A stretch of 64,000 nt of DNA from Cloeon dipterum (GCF_949628265.1 NC_088790.1:17922545-17986544), one strand, 5' to 3'; counted from the first letter of the stretch, positions 27,187 through 39,369 are shown. The notes: a model not told the origin generated them from the sequence alone. Numbers and translations are program-made.

Positions 27187-28199
27187 AACAACAGAGCTGC
27201 GTGTCGTGTTCAAAATATTATGCTTTATTTCTTTCCGATTATTCACATGTACATATGTAAATGAGATGTTATAAACAAATACTTGTAACTTAAACGTAAT
27301 ATGTATATTGCTGTAGTCATAAGTGCGAGTGGAATATAGCAGAGAAGGGAAAACGGAATGGATTAAAAGTTGAGATAGCACTGAAGGAATTTAGAGTCAA
27401 CCTTAAAACTAAACTCAAATTTCGATAAGTCTTCAGAAGCTGCTCGATAATTGCATAGGACTAGACAAAAGTGCACAATATCCGCTTCTCAAACAGGCGA
27501 TACAGTAGAAAAGATTTTCTGTGATAAGCTCTTTAGGAAAAATAGACATTTCAGGTAATCGTTAGTTCACAACAATTATGTGAGTACACACTGATTTGAA
27601 AGCACATTTGAGTCACTATAATCTCAAACATTTTTGTGCGAGTCTACCTGTTTATGGCACTTCCCTGATGAGTTTCAGTGGTTTTACAAACATGAGGGCA
27701 AGATTGGTGACTACATGTCGGGAAAGTTCTTCAAAAGATGTATTTTCAGATCAATTGGTCAATAAAAGTGATACATTCAATCCACGTTTCTGTTGTTATC
27801 AATGCATTTCCCAAATGAATCATTCAAAAACATTTAATCAAAATGCAGAATGATATTGTTGACAACTCAATAAGCAAGACATAATAACGTCTTTGTCAAG
27901 GAAAGACTAAAATGCCATGAAAAGTTTTGCACCTAAATTGGTAATTTTGCGCGTTAAATTAGTCAATGTCTTGATATTGGTTTGGTGACATTAAAATTTC
28001 AAACAAAAATTCTATCAATGTAACGTGGTGAGTTTATGTAGCATTGGGTAGATTATTGTGAGGCCTAACTATTTAATAAAAGCATAATCATAGCGAATCG
28101 GGCAACATACTTCCTTAAATCTGAAACAATGGAAGCTTCTGGCGATTGCTTTGAATAAACTCATGACTCCAGAGTCTGATTGATTGAGCAGCAGTCCAC
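27187..28199 (-). other. probable 3' UTR of the sorting nexin
   Basis: The stretch is AT-rich and lies downstream of the sorting-nexin stop codon, with no coding signal on either strand. The only clear AATAAA I see on the minus strand is at 27229-27224, so the 3' UTR may run for nearly 1 kb and stop just short of the mir-263b hairpin. On the plus strand, possible signals for the microRNA transcript are ATTAAA near 27362 and AATAAA near 27761. Confidence 0.45.
27224..27229 (-). terminator. candidate polyadenylation signal for the sorting nexin
   Basis: The sequence is AATAAA on the minus strand (TTTATT on plus), about 970 bases after the stop codon. Cleavage 10-30 bases downstream would fall at about 27195-27214, directly next to the mir-263b hairpin on the opposite strand. 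Confidence 0.45.
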
Positions 28200-31100
28200 T
28201 TATTGGTCGAACATCTGCAGGGCTTTCCGCAGCTCCAGTGTCGCCTGTGATCAGCAATATAAGCTTACCAATTCCAGCAAACAATAGTCAAGATAGGCTT
28301 ACATTTTGGTATAGGTTGATTTGTTCATTCAAGAAAGTTTTCATTGCAGTCTTGAAGTCCTCTTCCCTTTGAGAGTGGAAATTACTTATTTCTGCCAGCA
28401 GCGAATAGGACATGACGTCCGTTCGTCGCTTCATGTCTGGCAAAGCCATTTGCTGCGACTTCTCCATTTCTTTGTGTTTGTTAACAGCATCCTGCGCATA
28501 ATTATTCATTAGAGGGGTTCTGATTATATTTCTCAGTGATTAAGATAGTAGATTTTTCCAATAAACCCGGGGCAAAATTATCAGAGATATAAATTTGAAA
28601 TATTTATGCCCATTTTAAAAATGTATGTCCTAGCATTCCTTCATATATTGTTTTAAATTATTAGTTTATTCTGGCTCAATATTTAGTTATATATGATTTG
28701 AAAATGAAAAAATTGCAAAATGATAGCACAAAATCAAATTAGAGTAAATAATGACGGTTGCTGGCAGTACCGAGCATCACCAAATATTTTTTCCCTCCCA
28801 AAACACAGAAAATCCATATTTCCGTTTGGTTTAAGGTTGATTTTAGCAACAAATTCAAATGAAGGAAACATTAAAAAGATATCACTTAAGATGTTTAAAA
28901 TTTTCCTAACAGGTTGCAAAACCTATTTCTTGGGAATGGCTTTGGACATTTGAAAACGCTTGTAAAGTCAGACTAAATCTTTTGAGATTGCAGTAAAAAT
29001 GTGCAAATTGTCTGCTCAAGTAGACTGATGTCATTTTTACCTATAAAATATAATTTACATTTTGAAAAAATTGATGGAACAACGTTTGAGAGAAGATTGG
29101 TAATTGATCACTAAAATCTAACTGAAAATAATGAAATGGCGAATAATGGATATATATTATGTACCTTTGTCTGACCTAAGATTCACTTATTTAAAAAATA
29201 ACTAGTAAAAATTTTCTCAGATCAAAACCAAACATTACCTAACTTTGTAAAACCACACCAAACAATATTTTTTGGTCAGATGAGACTAGAGACAATAACA
29301 AAATTTTCGTTAAAAGTCAAAACGTTGCCCAACTTTTGAAGGAAAAGCATTTAAACCTCGATGAAAAAAACATGATAATATATATCCTTCTTGATTGTAC
29401 CTTGTGGACTTGCAAAATGTCTGGAAACGAGGCAAGCATGCCCTTGTAGATGTGCATTTGGTCTGCGAGCGGCTCCCAGTCCATCTTTGGGTGCTCTTCA
29501 AACATTTTCCCTATGTTGTTATACGCCTCGCCAGTTCGTTTGATTGCCGTTGTGAGATTCACTGCATCGGGAAATGCGGCGTAATTTTAGCCTTGCAAAT
29601 GAATAAAAAACGCTACTACCAGAAGAATTGTCCAGGTCAAATGAAGTACCAAGCATCTGGAAAGTCAGGCCAATCTTCTGGTACTCTCTTTTGTACTGAG
29701 TCTGACATTTCTTGGTCTGGTCCTGAGCCAGAGCCATCACATTTTTTACAGAGTTGTCCATGCTGGTAACAAACCTATGCGCATTCTCTGTGTGCCTCTC
29801 GCTGGATGGAAATAAATGGTTTCAGATATAAAATCCAACTATTTACACAGAACACACTCACAGGTCAAAAGGGTCGATGACCTTGTCTGGCACCTGAAGA
29901 CACGCAAAGTAGTTTGCTCCAACGAGCGCATCTTTTTCGGCTTTTCGCTTGCCCGCCTTCCACATTTTTTCGTCAGTGCACTCAATGAAGTGCTTCCAGA
30001 CTGCACTCTGAGACAAGACGGGATGGCGACACACGCAGTCAACAAAGAGTTGCAATTGCAGTCGTCGGTGCTCTATAAACTGCTCCTCGTATCTGCCTAC
30101 AGATCAATAGTTTTTCTACAAATCCATCTATCCAGTGAATCATAAAACAATCAATCTTTACTTAGCACGTTTTTCCAAATTTGTATTATAATTTGAGATT
30201 GCTATAAGTGTCACCTTATAAAAGGAGGCCGCCAAGTTAAGGTATTTTTTTATGATTGGCTTGAAAATTGAATTATATTTTCGCATATTAATAATATTTC
30301 ACAACTATTTTTGAGCAATCATCTCTTAATAATTATGAAATATAACGACTAGCTCAATGGTACATATTTTTAGAAACTAAATTAATTATTCAAGGACATT
30401 GTTGACTAGGTCTTACAAAAAAGACACTGTAGAAACTCAAAGTTTTGACAAATAAGACCCTCATGATATTAGCCAGATTCCCTTTTTATATTGGACGTTT
30501 TAAGCATATGATTGAGCTTCGAAAAATTGCTTTTATAGTGGAAATGTAATAACTAACTGTCTTCATCCTCGTTGAGATTCAGAGTTATTTAATCAAACTC
30601 AACCAGATCGATGATATTTTTACTTCTTGATTTGAATGGCAGTGTTTCTTATTTTGGTAAGACCGGGTAAGATGAAAATGTTATTTCTGGTCAGTTTTGA
30701 TAAGTGGATGAGTCGTCATTTTTGACACTGAAAATGTTCAGATTAAGGGTGTGCCTGGACCGAATTAATTTTTAAAGCTAGCTAATTGTGAGCAAAAACT
30801 GCATTACATTTTGAAAGCTGATTGAATGTCCCATATTTTAGGTGAACCCAACTTTATTGCAATATTTCTAGGATAATTACCAATAAAAAATGAGTGACTT
30901 AAAATCGTACTGAAAATTAAGCAAGGTGACTCTTTAGTCAGCTCAGAAAATTTGAGTCATTTGTCTTGGGCCATTCATGAGCCATTTGTGATTATCCCAA
31001 TCCAAATATATAACCAAAGACTTCAAGGGATTTAAAGTAGAGGTCTTAGCCAGCCACGCCAGCTGCCGGTGACAAAGGGTCAAAAATTAAAAAGTGCAGG

Positions 31101-33975
31101 AGAAAAAATCTCTTAAGCATTATTTAACTTCATGTTTAAAATATTGTAAGCCGCGCCAGCCACCAGTGAAAATGGCTAGCCGCCAGGCAAAAAAATCGGC
31201 TAAGCCGGTACCACCAGCCGCCGCCTTAAATCTTGCAGCTGAAACCTCTAATTTAAAGATGATAAATTGACCAATTCAACTTATCACTGAGAGCTTTAAT
31301 ACTGGAAATTATCGACTTAATACAATATCTATTTTAAATCCTGAAAGGGTTTTCCTTTTATAGCTCCACAACTACTACATTGTCAAATCCAAGAATTTCA
31401 CAAGAAGATCTAGGTTTACGTTAATAAAAAGTATAGAATTCAGCGAGTTTGCTACAACTTGTCATAAAAATTCGCACTTACGCATGCTCTTTGATGGATT
31501 AAAAAATAGTTAATATAAAAAGGATATTTCAAAATTCACTTTCTGTAGAATTGATTAGCCTATTAAGGTGGCACTTTTTTACTTACAAAAAATACTGCTA
31601 GTTTACCTGATATTTGCTTGTCGGGCAATGGAGGAATAGGAATTAGACAGAACTTCTCTTCTAACCTCTCATGCAGCCAGTCAAAATGCTTATATCTGCG
31701 AGATACTTGAATTCCGTTGTACTGCAAAGATGCCACATTCTCTTTTAAACTGATTCAAAACCTGCAAGACTACTCACCGAAGGTGTCAGTTTATAGGCAA
31801 TGTAGCTTTTAAGTCCTCTCATTTTAGATTCCTTTTTAGGAGATGCAACTTCAACATTGTATCCTTTATGTTGATCATTCCACAAGATCATTGTTCCAGA
31901 ATCCTGCCAATTCCACACACATTTCAAACAATTGTCTCTTAAACGCTACATACATAGCGTATCTATGAATTTCCTTTAAAGAATAAAAATTTCGCAGCAT
32001 GATGCACAAGTTTCTACTGTTTAGGCATATTTTTTATTTATCCCTTTTATAGAAGGGAGCTTTTGAAGAAGTTTGATCATACTCAAAACCGTACTGCATC
32101 AAAATAAACCAGAATACTAATCTAATGTAGCATGCACTAATATAACCAACAATCTATAGCTAAATAGTGGTATCAAATACTACAAATTGAGTGATAACTC
32201 CACTAGCCCTACTTATAAATCAAAATATTTTCAAGAGACTTGAAATTTTTCCTAATCATCCACAAATTGTTTGTGCCGCGGAAAAAGTCTCCAACGTGTC
32301 ACTATGCAGAAAAATTCCGCCAGACTTTATTGCCAACGGTAAAATTGTCGGAATTCATTAATAAGGCAAAACTCGATTCTGACCAGTCACGTGTACAGGG
32401 TGACGTCAGCTTCAATTTGAGCCACATGACGTAAAACAGTGAATTCCAACACTTATACCTTTGACCATAAAGTCCGGCAGACTTTTCTAATAGCGACACG
32501 CTGGAGATTAGACTTTTTCTGCAGCACGAACGAAATCAAAAAGTTAAAATGAATGTGCTCATAGATTGATTGCACTAACCATAATGTACACCTTCTCGGC
32601 TTCAGACACGCTAACTTTGGCCGTTCCTAGAATGTAGCTTTCACCACCAGATTTGACAAAGGCGGAAAATCTGTTGAAATTTTTCTTTGCCTGCGGTGCT
32701 CTGTCTCCAGCTAAAACGGGGAAGCTCCAATTTTTGGTTCTTTAGCTACTTTTTTGCGACTACTACCATTTGTGCTGATGACGCTGTGCGTATCGAAGCC
32801 TCTGTGGATGTCTAAAGCCGGCTGCCTGAACTCCAAGGGGGTGGAGGGGGCGTTTGCAGGGGGCTGCTGGCCTGTTTCAGAGTCGTCGTCCCAGTCGTCA
32901 TCCCAAAAATCATCCTGTTGGTTTTGCTGCTGGTTTGCGTTGGAGTTAGAGTTTTCTGCAGACCACGGATCCTCTCCAGGAGGCTCTTCATAGTATGTCG
33001 AGGGTAGCTGCGGTGGCGGAATAGTGGGCGGGCCCGCCGACTCGATTTTCTACAAGAATAATCAAAGAGGAAAAATGTTAAATTGACAACAGGGCTTCAA
33101 TTTACAATTTTTATTTTTGTCGTAAGGTCAGTAAACTTTATAATAATTTGTATTTTAACTGTTAATTAATCTGGATATTTGTTAGTTTGAGAATGGTTGA
33201 CTTAGGCAATCAACTGCTGTCCGCAAATGACCAAAAGAAAACAGTGGGGCCTATAAACCATATGTATGTATATTACAAAATGAACCATGTGAGGCCTTCC
33301 AAATCAAAAGGAGTACTATTGTTTGATCATAGTGGTGCTGTGACAAATTACTAGACTTTTCCTGAAACACTCAACTAAAACCAGAAAAATGTGACTATAT
33401 ATTCTAAAATAACTTTATTTTTACTCTCAATATTATGGTAGTATCATACATAGTCTAAATAGTTAATAACACCATTTAAAATGTAATTATTTATTAAATA
33501 GAAACTTACTTCAACATAGTTCTCTGGAAAGAGGCCGACCTGGCCTTTTGAGTTCTCTCCTTCGTACCAACCGGCACCGACATCCCTGATGAAAGTGAGA
33601 ATTTCGCCAGCTTTGATTGACAACTCAACCGAGTTGACTTCGCCTGAGAAGTCATACAGCGCTTTAACCTGAAAAACGAGAACCATTGAAATCGAATTTT
33701 GAGACGTCATTGTCTCAGATCTAAATCGACTTCTATCAAGTCGCGTGACGCATAATTTCCTGTTTAATTTCGGATTTCGCGTCATGTTATTATCGCCGAG
33801 CTGGCTAATCAGTGGAGGGCGGAACTTGCTGGAAATACAGCGAAACTAGCTCGATAATATGTCATTCGCAACAGTCATCAACTCAAACTCAAGCTGAAAG
33901 AGCTGACAATCACATTAACACGTTGGGACGGACAAAAAACACGGGAAACGGCGAAATACTCACTTTTGTCGTCAT
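28200..33975 (-). CDS. SH3PX1: sorting nexin of the SNX9/18/33 family (SH3-PX-BAR)
   Basis: Eleven coding exons: 33975-33964, 33668-33510, 33049-32767, 32710-32580, 31903-31778, 31721-31607, 30096-29862, 29801-29620, 29561-29401, 28491-28303, 28244-28200. All junctions are GT-AG and phases agree, giving 1638 nt and 545 residues (human SNX9 is 595). Domains: an SH3 domain at about 4-57 (ALYDF, GWYEG, LFPENYVE); a proline-rich and acidic linker with DDFWDDDWDDD at about 103-113, the type of motif that binds AP-2 and clathrin in SNX9; a PX domain at about 160-285 with RRYKHFDWL at 245-253; the linker KRKAEKDALVGANYF; and a BAR domain to the C-terminus. The family binds phosphoinositides, tubulates membrane and recruits dynamin and actin factors during endocytosis. 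The start fits because MTTKVKALYDF mirrors family N-termini. Introns of 56 and 58 nt are near the insect minimum. One intron carries a MITE. Confidence 0.95.
30097..31606 (-). other. 1.5-kb intron of the sorting nexin carrying a MITE
   Basis: This is the largest intron of the gene. It separates two halves of the PX domain (donor at 31606, acceptor ending at 30097). Apart from the MITE at 31038-31250 I see only AT-rich sequence. Confidence 0.8.
31038..31250. mobile_element. hAT-like MITE, copy A, inside an intron
   Basis: This 213-bp element starts TAGAGGTCTTAGCC and ends GCAGCTGAAACCTCTA. It is flanked by a perfect 8-bp target-site duplication, ATTTAAAG, at 31030-31037 and 31251-31258. Inside are GCCAGC and CAGCCGCC runs and the stretch GTCAAAAATTAAAAAGTGC. 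It has no reading frame, so it must have been moved by a transposase encoded elsewhere. The 8-bp duplication points to the hAT superfamily. A second copy is at 54711-54926. Confidence 0.85.
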
Positions 33976-34057
33976 GATTAACACTTGTAGGAAGCAACAA
34001 ACTGCTGCTGCTGCTCGCTGCTGATCCGAATCCTACGCGAGACAAGACAAACTGGCG

Positions 34058-34070
34058 ATGACTACTGACA
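34058..34070 (-). promoter_or_regulatory. candidate initiator of the sorting-nexin promoter
   Basis: The minus strand reads TGTCAGTAGTC here, which contains the arthropod initiator core TCAGT. Transcription from the A at 34066 would give a 5' leader of about 90 bases before the ATG at 33975. I see no TATA box in the expected place. This assignment rests on the motif and position alone. Confidence 0.4.
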
Positions 34071-34203
34071 GGTGCGCGCGACCAAGTGCGCAATTTTTGA
34101 ACCTCGAATGGCGCGAAAGCCACGAGAATTGGGACGTTAACCAGTGTTGAGAAAATTAGACTTTTTAAATCCTTTAACGGTGATAACTCTTTTCGGCCAG
34201 CGA

Positions 34204-34317
34204 GCCTTTTTATTCAGGGTCGCTGGGCTATGGAACAGTTTGCCTCAGCCCCTTCAAGACCGGCAATATGAACATTTCCCATCGGAGCTAAAAGATTATT
34301 TGTGGCAGGAGTTGTAA
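34204..34317 (+). pseudogene. 3' end of a non-LTR retrotransposon reverse-transcriptase frame (relic)
   Basis: The frame ends in a stop at 34315-34317. It reads RAFLFRVAGLWNSLPQPL, then a spacer, then PSELKDYLWQEL. The pattern 'F..R....WN.LP......F...LK..L' is typical of the extreme C-terminus of CR1/Jockey-type reverse-transcriptase polyproteins. Upstream, similar residues (FKSFNGDNSF) sit in another frame at about 34167-34196, so there is a frameshift, and nothing older survives. The fragment lies between the sorting-nexin start and the transporter 3' end. It is a 5'-truncated dead copy. Confidence 0.7.
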
Positions 34318-35461
34318 CGTGTTTGTGAGTTCGTTTTAGCATATTCTTGTTTTTTCTTGCCATGTCATATACATAAAATACAAATAATATCAAATATCAA
34401 ATTAACATAGGCTGTGTACGACTCGACGATTCTTTGATTGCCGACATTTCAGTGACCTGATCAATTTTTACATGGTGTGCCTTTTTACTCTTTTTGTATG
34501 TTAAAAGAAATTTGAGAGGAATAAACAATTTATTAATTAAAAGAGAAACTTGCTGCTTTTTTAGTTATGTATTCCAACTTCACTTGCAAATTGCCAAATT
34601 TGTTGCGATAACGGTAATGATGCAAAAACGTGGACTCTGCGACCACGCTTTCAGAAAATTTCGAAAACTTTAAATAATGATTCAATTTTGTTTATTCCTT
34701 TATTTCACTAAAAACAAGTCTGCAGCACTTAAATCACATTTATACTGTATGCTTTCCGCAATTTAGAGATTTAGAGATTTAGTAACTTCCAACAAGTTAT
34801 TTCCTATGTCTAAAGAGTTTAGAAAAATGACTACAACTGACTCACAATCAGATTCAGTTGAAATTTCCGAGCTTTCTTAATACGTATTTCTCAGCAAAAT
34901 GCAAAGTTGACCTTATTAACCTTTACCATGAAGTTATCTAAGATTTTGAACTGATCCAGGAGTGAAAATAATTAAAACAACGGTATAACTACGTAATAAA
35001 TAATACTCCACAGTTTTATTTGAAGGGTGAATGTTCCCACAGCATATAAAGACAAAAATATAGCTTCCATACTCTTGAAAATTTCCACTGAAACACACAA
35101 TTTTTCATTCGTGTTCATCTATTAGAAGACATCTTTTCTACATTGTAAAAAAGGCCTTGGCAAATCACATAAATGGCACAGTGATCATCAGTCAAAGTAG
35201 CTCGAGCACAACAAAATTTTCCAGTCAAGTATTTGCGTCTGCTCTACACGACCTTCCGTATTTATAAAAAAGATTCTCTAGCTATACACTTATACATACA
35301 AGCGAATCGGAGTAAGAGTCGCTTTCAAGAAGTATTCACACGTTTCACTAACATTTTTATTGCGCACAACACTCGACACATTGTGCGGCAGAGATCTCAT
35401 TTCCATATGCTCCCTAACATAAAATTAGCTCGGAAATACTGGTTGGTCCCGTGTGTGGTGA
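34318..35461. other. transporter 3' UTR and intergenic DNA
   Basis: This is AT-rich non-coding DNA between the retrotransposon relic and the transporter stop. A short tandem TTAGAGAT repeat (about 3 units) is at 34772-34793. The transporter 3' UTR probably ends near 35340 (see its polyadenylation signal). Confidence 0.6.
35356..35361 (-). terminator. candidate polyadenylation signal for the transporter
   Basis: The minus strand reads AATAAA here (TTTATT on plus), about 100 bases past the stop codon. This would give a short 3' UTR. Further AATAAA motifs lie downstream (near 35020 and 34690) and could serve longer forms. Confidence 0.45.
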
Positions 35462-38400
35462 CTACACTGGCTGCGAGATGACGATGGGCCTCTTCTTTGG
35501 CGTATCCAGGGTGTCCCTTCTGCCAGCAAAGTAGTCTTCAATCTCTTCCAGGGACTTGCCCTTGGTTTCAGGCAGGAAGAAGTAGAAGAAGACGGTGCCA
35601 AGGGTGGAAATAATCCCGTAGATCCAAAAGGCGCCGTGCACTCCGGCGGTCAGTTGGAGGAAGGGGAACGTTTTCACCACGGTGAAGACGAACATGTGAG
35701 CGGCGCAGGTGGTCAGTCCGCCCAGCAGGCCACGCACCCTGGATGGGTAGACTTCGCCAATCATCACCCAGGGCACTACCAGGTAGCCGATTGTCGACAC
35801 TGCGGTGAAACTGCAAAATTCACAAATATTTTTTAGTTTATTCCCTTAATTAAATCAGATTTAAAATTTCAACTCTTTTTTCCAATAAAAAAATTGTAAT
35901 CAAAGAAATTATCACCTGAAGATGCAAAGGACGGGAATCCAAGAGGGTGGAGGAGCTAAGCCAGCCTCCTTGGCCTCCTTTGCCAGGTACATGTAAGTGC
36001 CAAGTCCAAGCATTGTCACACCGCAACCAATGGATGAGATGAAGGTCAGAGGGCGTCGGCCGCATCTTCTCAACAAGCCACAGGCCAACATCGTAAAAAG
36101 CAGTCGAACCACTCCCAAGGCAACGGTGGCGAGGTAGTCGTCAATCCCTTCTGCAGATTCTCTGAACACCTGAAATATTAAAATTTTGGTCAGTTAAATG
36201 TTAATTTTATTTTCAGGATCAACTTTTATATAGCACTGAAAAAAACCTATGCAACTTTCAATTAATCGTAATTTTGCAGTGCCGTGTATTTTATTTATTT
36301 TTGCTTAAGTTGAGACATTAGGCACAAGCCTTTTTGGTTTGGTTAATTTTCATCTCAATCATTTGTCAGGATTAATAAATTTTTTACCAACCTCAACAGC
36401 ATAAAAAGTGATTGAGTTGACGCCCGAGAACTGGTAGATGAGGAAGTAGATGACCAGGATGGAGAACGGCTTCAGGGCTGCCGGCTCAAACAGGCTCTTG
36501 ATTATCGAGTGCTGCTTGGGCGGAGGGGCGGTCGGACCAGCGGAACTCTTCAAATTGGCGATGTTTGCCCGGAAAGCCTCCAGGTCAGCCAATTCTCGTT
36601 CAACGTCGCAGGTGTCGGCGCGGAGTCTGTGCAGCGCTTTTCGTGCCTTGTCCTTTTTGCCCTGAGTGAGTAGCCACGCCGGGGTCTCAGGCAGTAGCAG
36701 GGCGGTCAGTAGGAAGGCGGCCAGCGGAAGGGCTGCGCTCAGGCCGGCCAGCACAGGCCACTCAGTGGCCGCTCCTCCTCCGTATTCAATCAGCACTCCC
36801 AGGGAGACGGCCACGGAGGCCAGGGCGGCGAGGGTGCCTCGTAGGTGAGGCTGAGAAACCTAAAGAAATTTAAACGTGTTACTTTTAGGCCTGAGTTTTA
36901 TACAATATTTTTTGAATGAATCCTATTTATATTTATTTTTGGTTCTTTGATGAGTGGCTTAAAATTCAAGATTATAATGCTGTTGCCAAAAGGAATAATT
37001 AGCATTATCAAAATAGTCTTTTGGAAACATTTGACGGAAATTAGTAAAATCAAATAAAGATTTAAAAAGAAATAAATTAAATTAGGATTAAAAAAATCTG
37101 AATTTCAACATTTTCACAAATTATTTATTTCAAGTTATGTTCGTTTTATGTGTTTTTCGTTCCTTGCATTTTTACGGTCAATAAAATGTAAAAAGAAAAT
37201 TAGGATTACCTCTCCAGTGTAAACCCTGGCTGGAGCTCCAACCAAACCGGAGCCGAGGCCGACCAGCAGCCTCCCAGCGTAAATCTGTGGCACTCCTCCG
37301 GCCGTGGCAATCAGAAGCCATCCTGCGACCAAAGGCACTTCCAGCAACAGAAGGGTCGTCCTTCGGCCAAGCAGATCCATCAAGTAACCTCCGAGGATGC
37401 AACCCAAGGGCGTAGACAGGGAAGAGAGACTGGCTGCAGAGGGTGGCAGGCAGGAAATTAGTATTTTTATTAGCTTTGCGAGTGATAGCCCTTACCAATC
37501 CATGAGGCCTGATCAGAGTCGATTTTGATTGTCGAATTGGCAGACATGAGCTGAGGAATAGCCACAGCGGAGAAGCCAAAGACCATGCCAGTGTTGACAG
37601 GGCCCAAATTTGCAATCAGGGCTATGAGTACCTGAAAATATAAAATTAATTTTTAAAATTATGTTTTTTTTTCAATACAATTAAGCCAGCAAATTTTTTT
37701 ATTTTATCAGAATAACCTACCTGTCTCAGGGCACTGCCCCTTCGAGGTCGTCTGGGGGGCTCTTCATTGGGGAGGGGGGCCTTGCATAGGTCAGTTTTGC
37801 TTGGGACCAAGGTCAAAGACTGAAATCCTAGCGGGGATTTTGGCGTCTCTGAAACGATTTTGCTGTTGCTCAGAGGCTTCTCCACCAGCGAGCGCGTCTC
37901 CTGCTCGTCCCTGAAACAAAGCCGTAATCCCGCCATCAATTAACGTGTTTTCAGAAAGACACTTAGCTGCATAACTTGTAATCGCTAATCGCGAAAAAAA
38001 CAGCGGTGCTTTTGCATCACCTGTGCATGTTATGTCCTCAGTGTTAGGAAATGATTGCTTAACTCTTGTTTTTTCCATAGCGAATCCTGACAAATGCAAA
38101 ATGCACTTTCAGAAAGCGAGAGTGCATTTATGGGGATTTTTTAGGATTTTGCGCAGTAAGCAGTTATCAAACAACAATGTTATAAAATCTGCTTTCAACA
38201 CGAAATTTATTGAACTTCACAATAGGCTCTGCGTCTTGTCAATATTTTACACGTGAGTTTAATTTTGAATAATGCGCAGATGAACGCTGCACATTAAATT
38301 TGACGGGACGCGACCAGCCTTGCTCTGCAATTTTCCGAACGGTCGACTTGTTGAACGCCGTCTGAAAATAATCCTTGGCACCGTTTGCCATCAACATCAC

Positions 38401-39131
38401 TCGGCGAGCATTTCATTAACATTTCGTTTGTCCACGCGTCCAGCTTGCTTGGCGCCAAGTGCGTTTGTCGTTTCTGTTTTCCTTCAACTCAGACTCACTC
38501 TAAAGCAAGTAACCACGGAGGATCTCTTATTTTAGCTAAATATCCCCTGCTCATTTCAAAACGGCCGTCCCGGTATTTACCACTACTTGCAAATAAATAA
38601 TACAGTTCAGTGCGCGCACACACACATGGTGACCTTTGTTGAAGCTTGTTCAGCTGGGTGAGCGAGCTCGAATATAGACTTTCATTTTTTCTCAGAATTA
38701 TAGGGGCAGTGAAAATGAGGTAGCATGCACCACGAGTTGCATAAGCAAAACTAATCAATACCAGAGGAAGAGTCTATAATATTGAGGCTAAAATGAGGAA
38801 AGTGCTCCCCGCCGGGACGTTATCTGTTTTGTTAGACCAAGATAGAGGAGTTCCTGTCGGTTTGTGCCCTTATGATAATTGCTGTGCAAAAAAAGATCAT
38901 AAAGATCCCAATAAATGTTCAGCTTTCACCTCTGAACGGTCAGTTCATGGCTTGAAAATGGTTTAATTCCGCAATGATATTGTACTGCGAGAAAAAACTT
39001 TCCACTGCAGCTTTCTCGTCGCGAACAGTTCCCCTTGACCGTGTGCACGAAGCCGCACAAAACGATCGAGACGAATTGACATTCTCATTACCGCGACTTA
39101 CACTCAGAAAAACAAGAAGTACTCACAGCAT
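35462..39131 (-). CDS. Tret1: facilitated trehalose/sugar transporter, Tret1-like (MFS, 12 TM)
   Basis: Seven coding exons in the proximal form: 39131-39127, 37910-37721, 37631-37496, 37433-37210, 36859-36392, 36169-35916, 35810-35462. Phases agree, giving 1626 nt and 541 residues. A cytoplasmic N-terminus of about 65 residues is followed by the sugar-porter core. Visible marks are SWIAS and LLGRR (131-135) after the second membrane helix, SQPHLRGT (187-194), PETPAWLL (242-249), QFSGVNSITFYAVE before the 341/342 junction, CGRRP (377-381), PWVMIGEVYP (439-448) and PETKGKSLEEIE near the end. The family moves trehalose or other sugars across the plasma membrane by facilitated diffusion; substrate cannot be read from sequence. 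The donor after residue 341 is a weak GTTGGT. The first coding exon holds only ATGCT. Whether it is orthologous to Tret1 itself or to a neighbouring paralogue is uncertain. Confidence 0.92.
37911..39126 (-). other. first intron of the proximal transporter transcript
   Basis: This 1.2-kb intron has donor GTGAGT at 39126 and acceptor TTTGTTTCAG ending at 37911. It contains no supported exon. An ATG frame near 38.0-38.1 kb has no suitable donor. Confidence 0.6.
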
Positions 39132-39362
39132 TTTGGTGATTTCGGCGCTGAAAGACGTTTCAAGTAGCGAGAGAAAGAGAGGCTGGTAGTGTCAGCTAAG
39201 GAGCAGCTCGACCGGTTGCATACCCTTCGTCCTGCTACCCTCGAAGTGCATTCGCGAGTGCGGCTGCGACTATTTGCGTGTGCATCGAGCTAAGTGCGGC
39301 GAGCGCGCGCAGCCGGCCGATTGCGCGAATCTAGTAATGTGGAAAACTTTGCCAACTTGGGC

Positions 39363-39369
39363 TTTTATA
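39363..39369 (-). promoter_or_regulatory. TATA box of the proximal transporter promoter
   Basis: The minus strand reads CTATAAAAGCCC, a strong TATA box. Initiation about 30 bases downstream (about 39335) would give a leader of about 200 bases to the ATG at 39131, which has the good context CACCAAAATG. The placement fits a TATA-driven, possibly tissue-restricted first exon. Confidence 0.6.
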
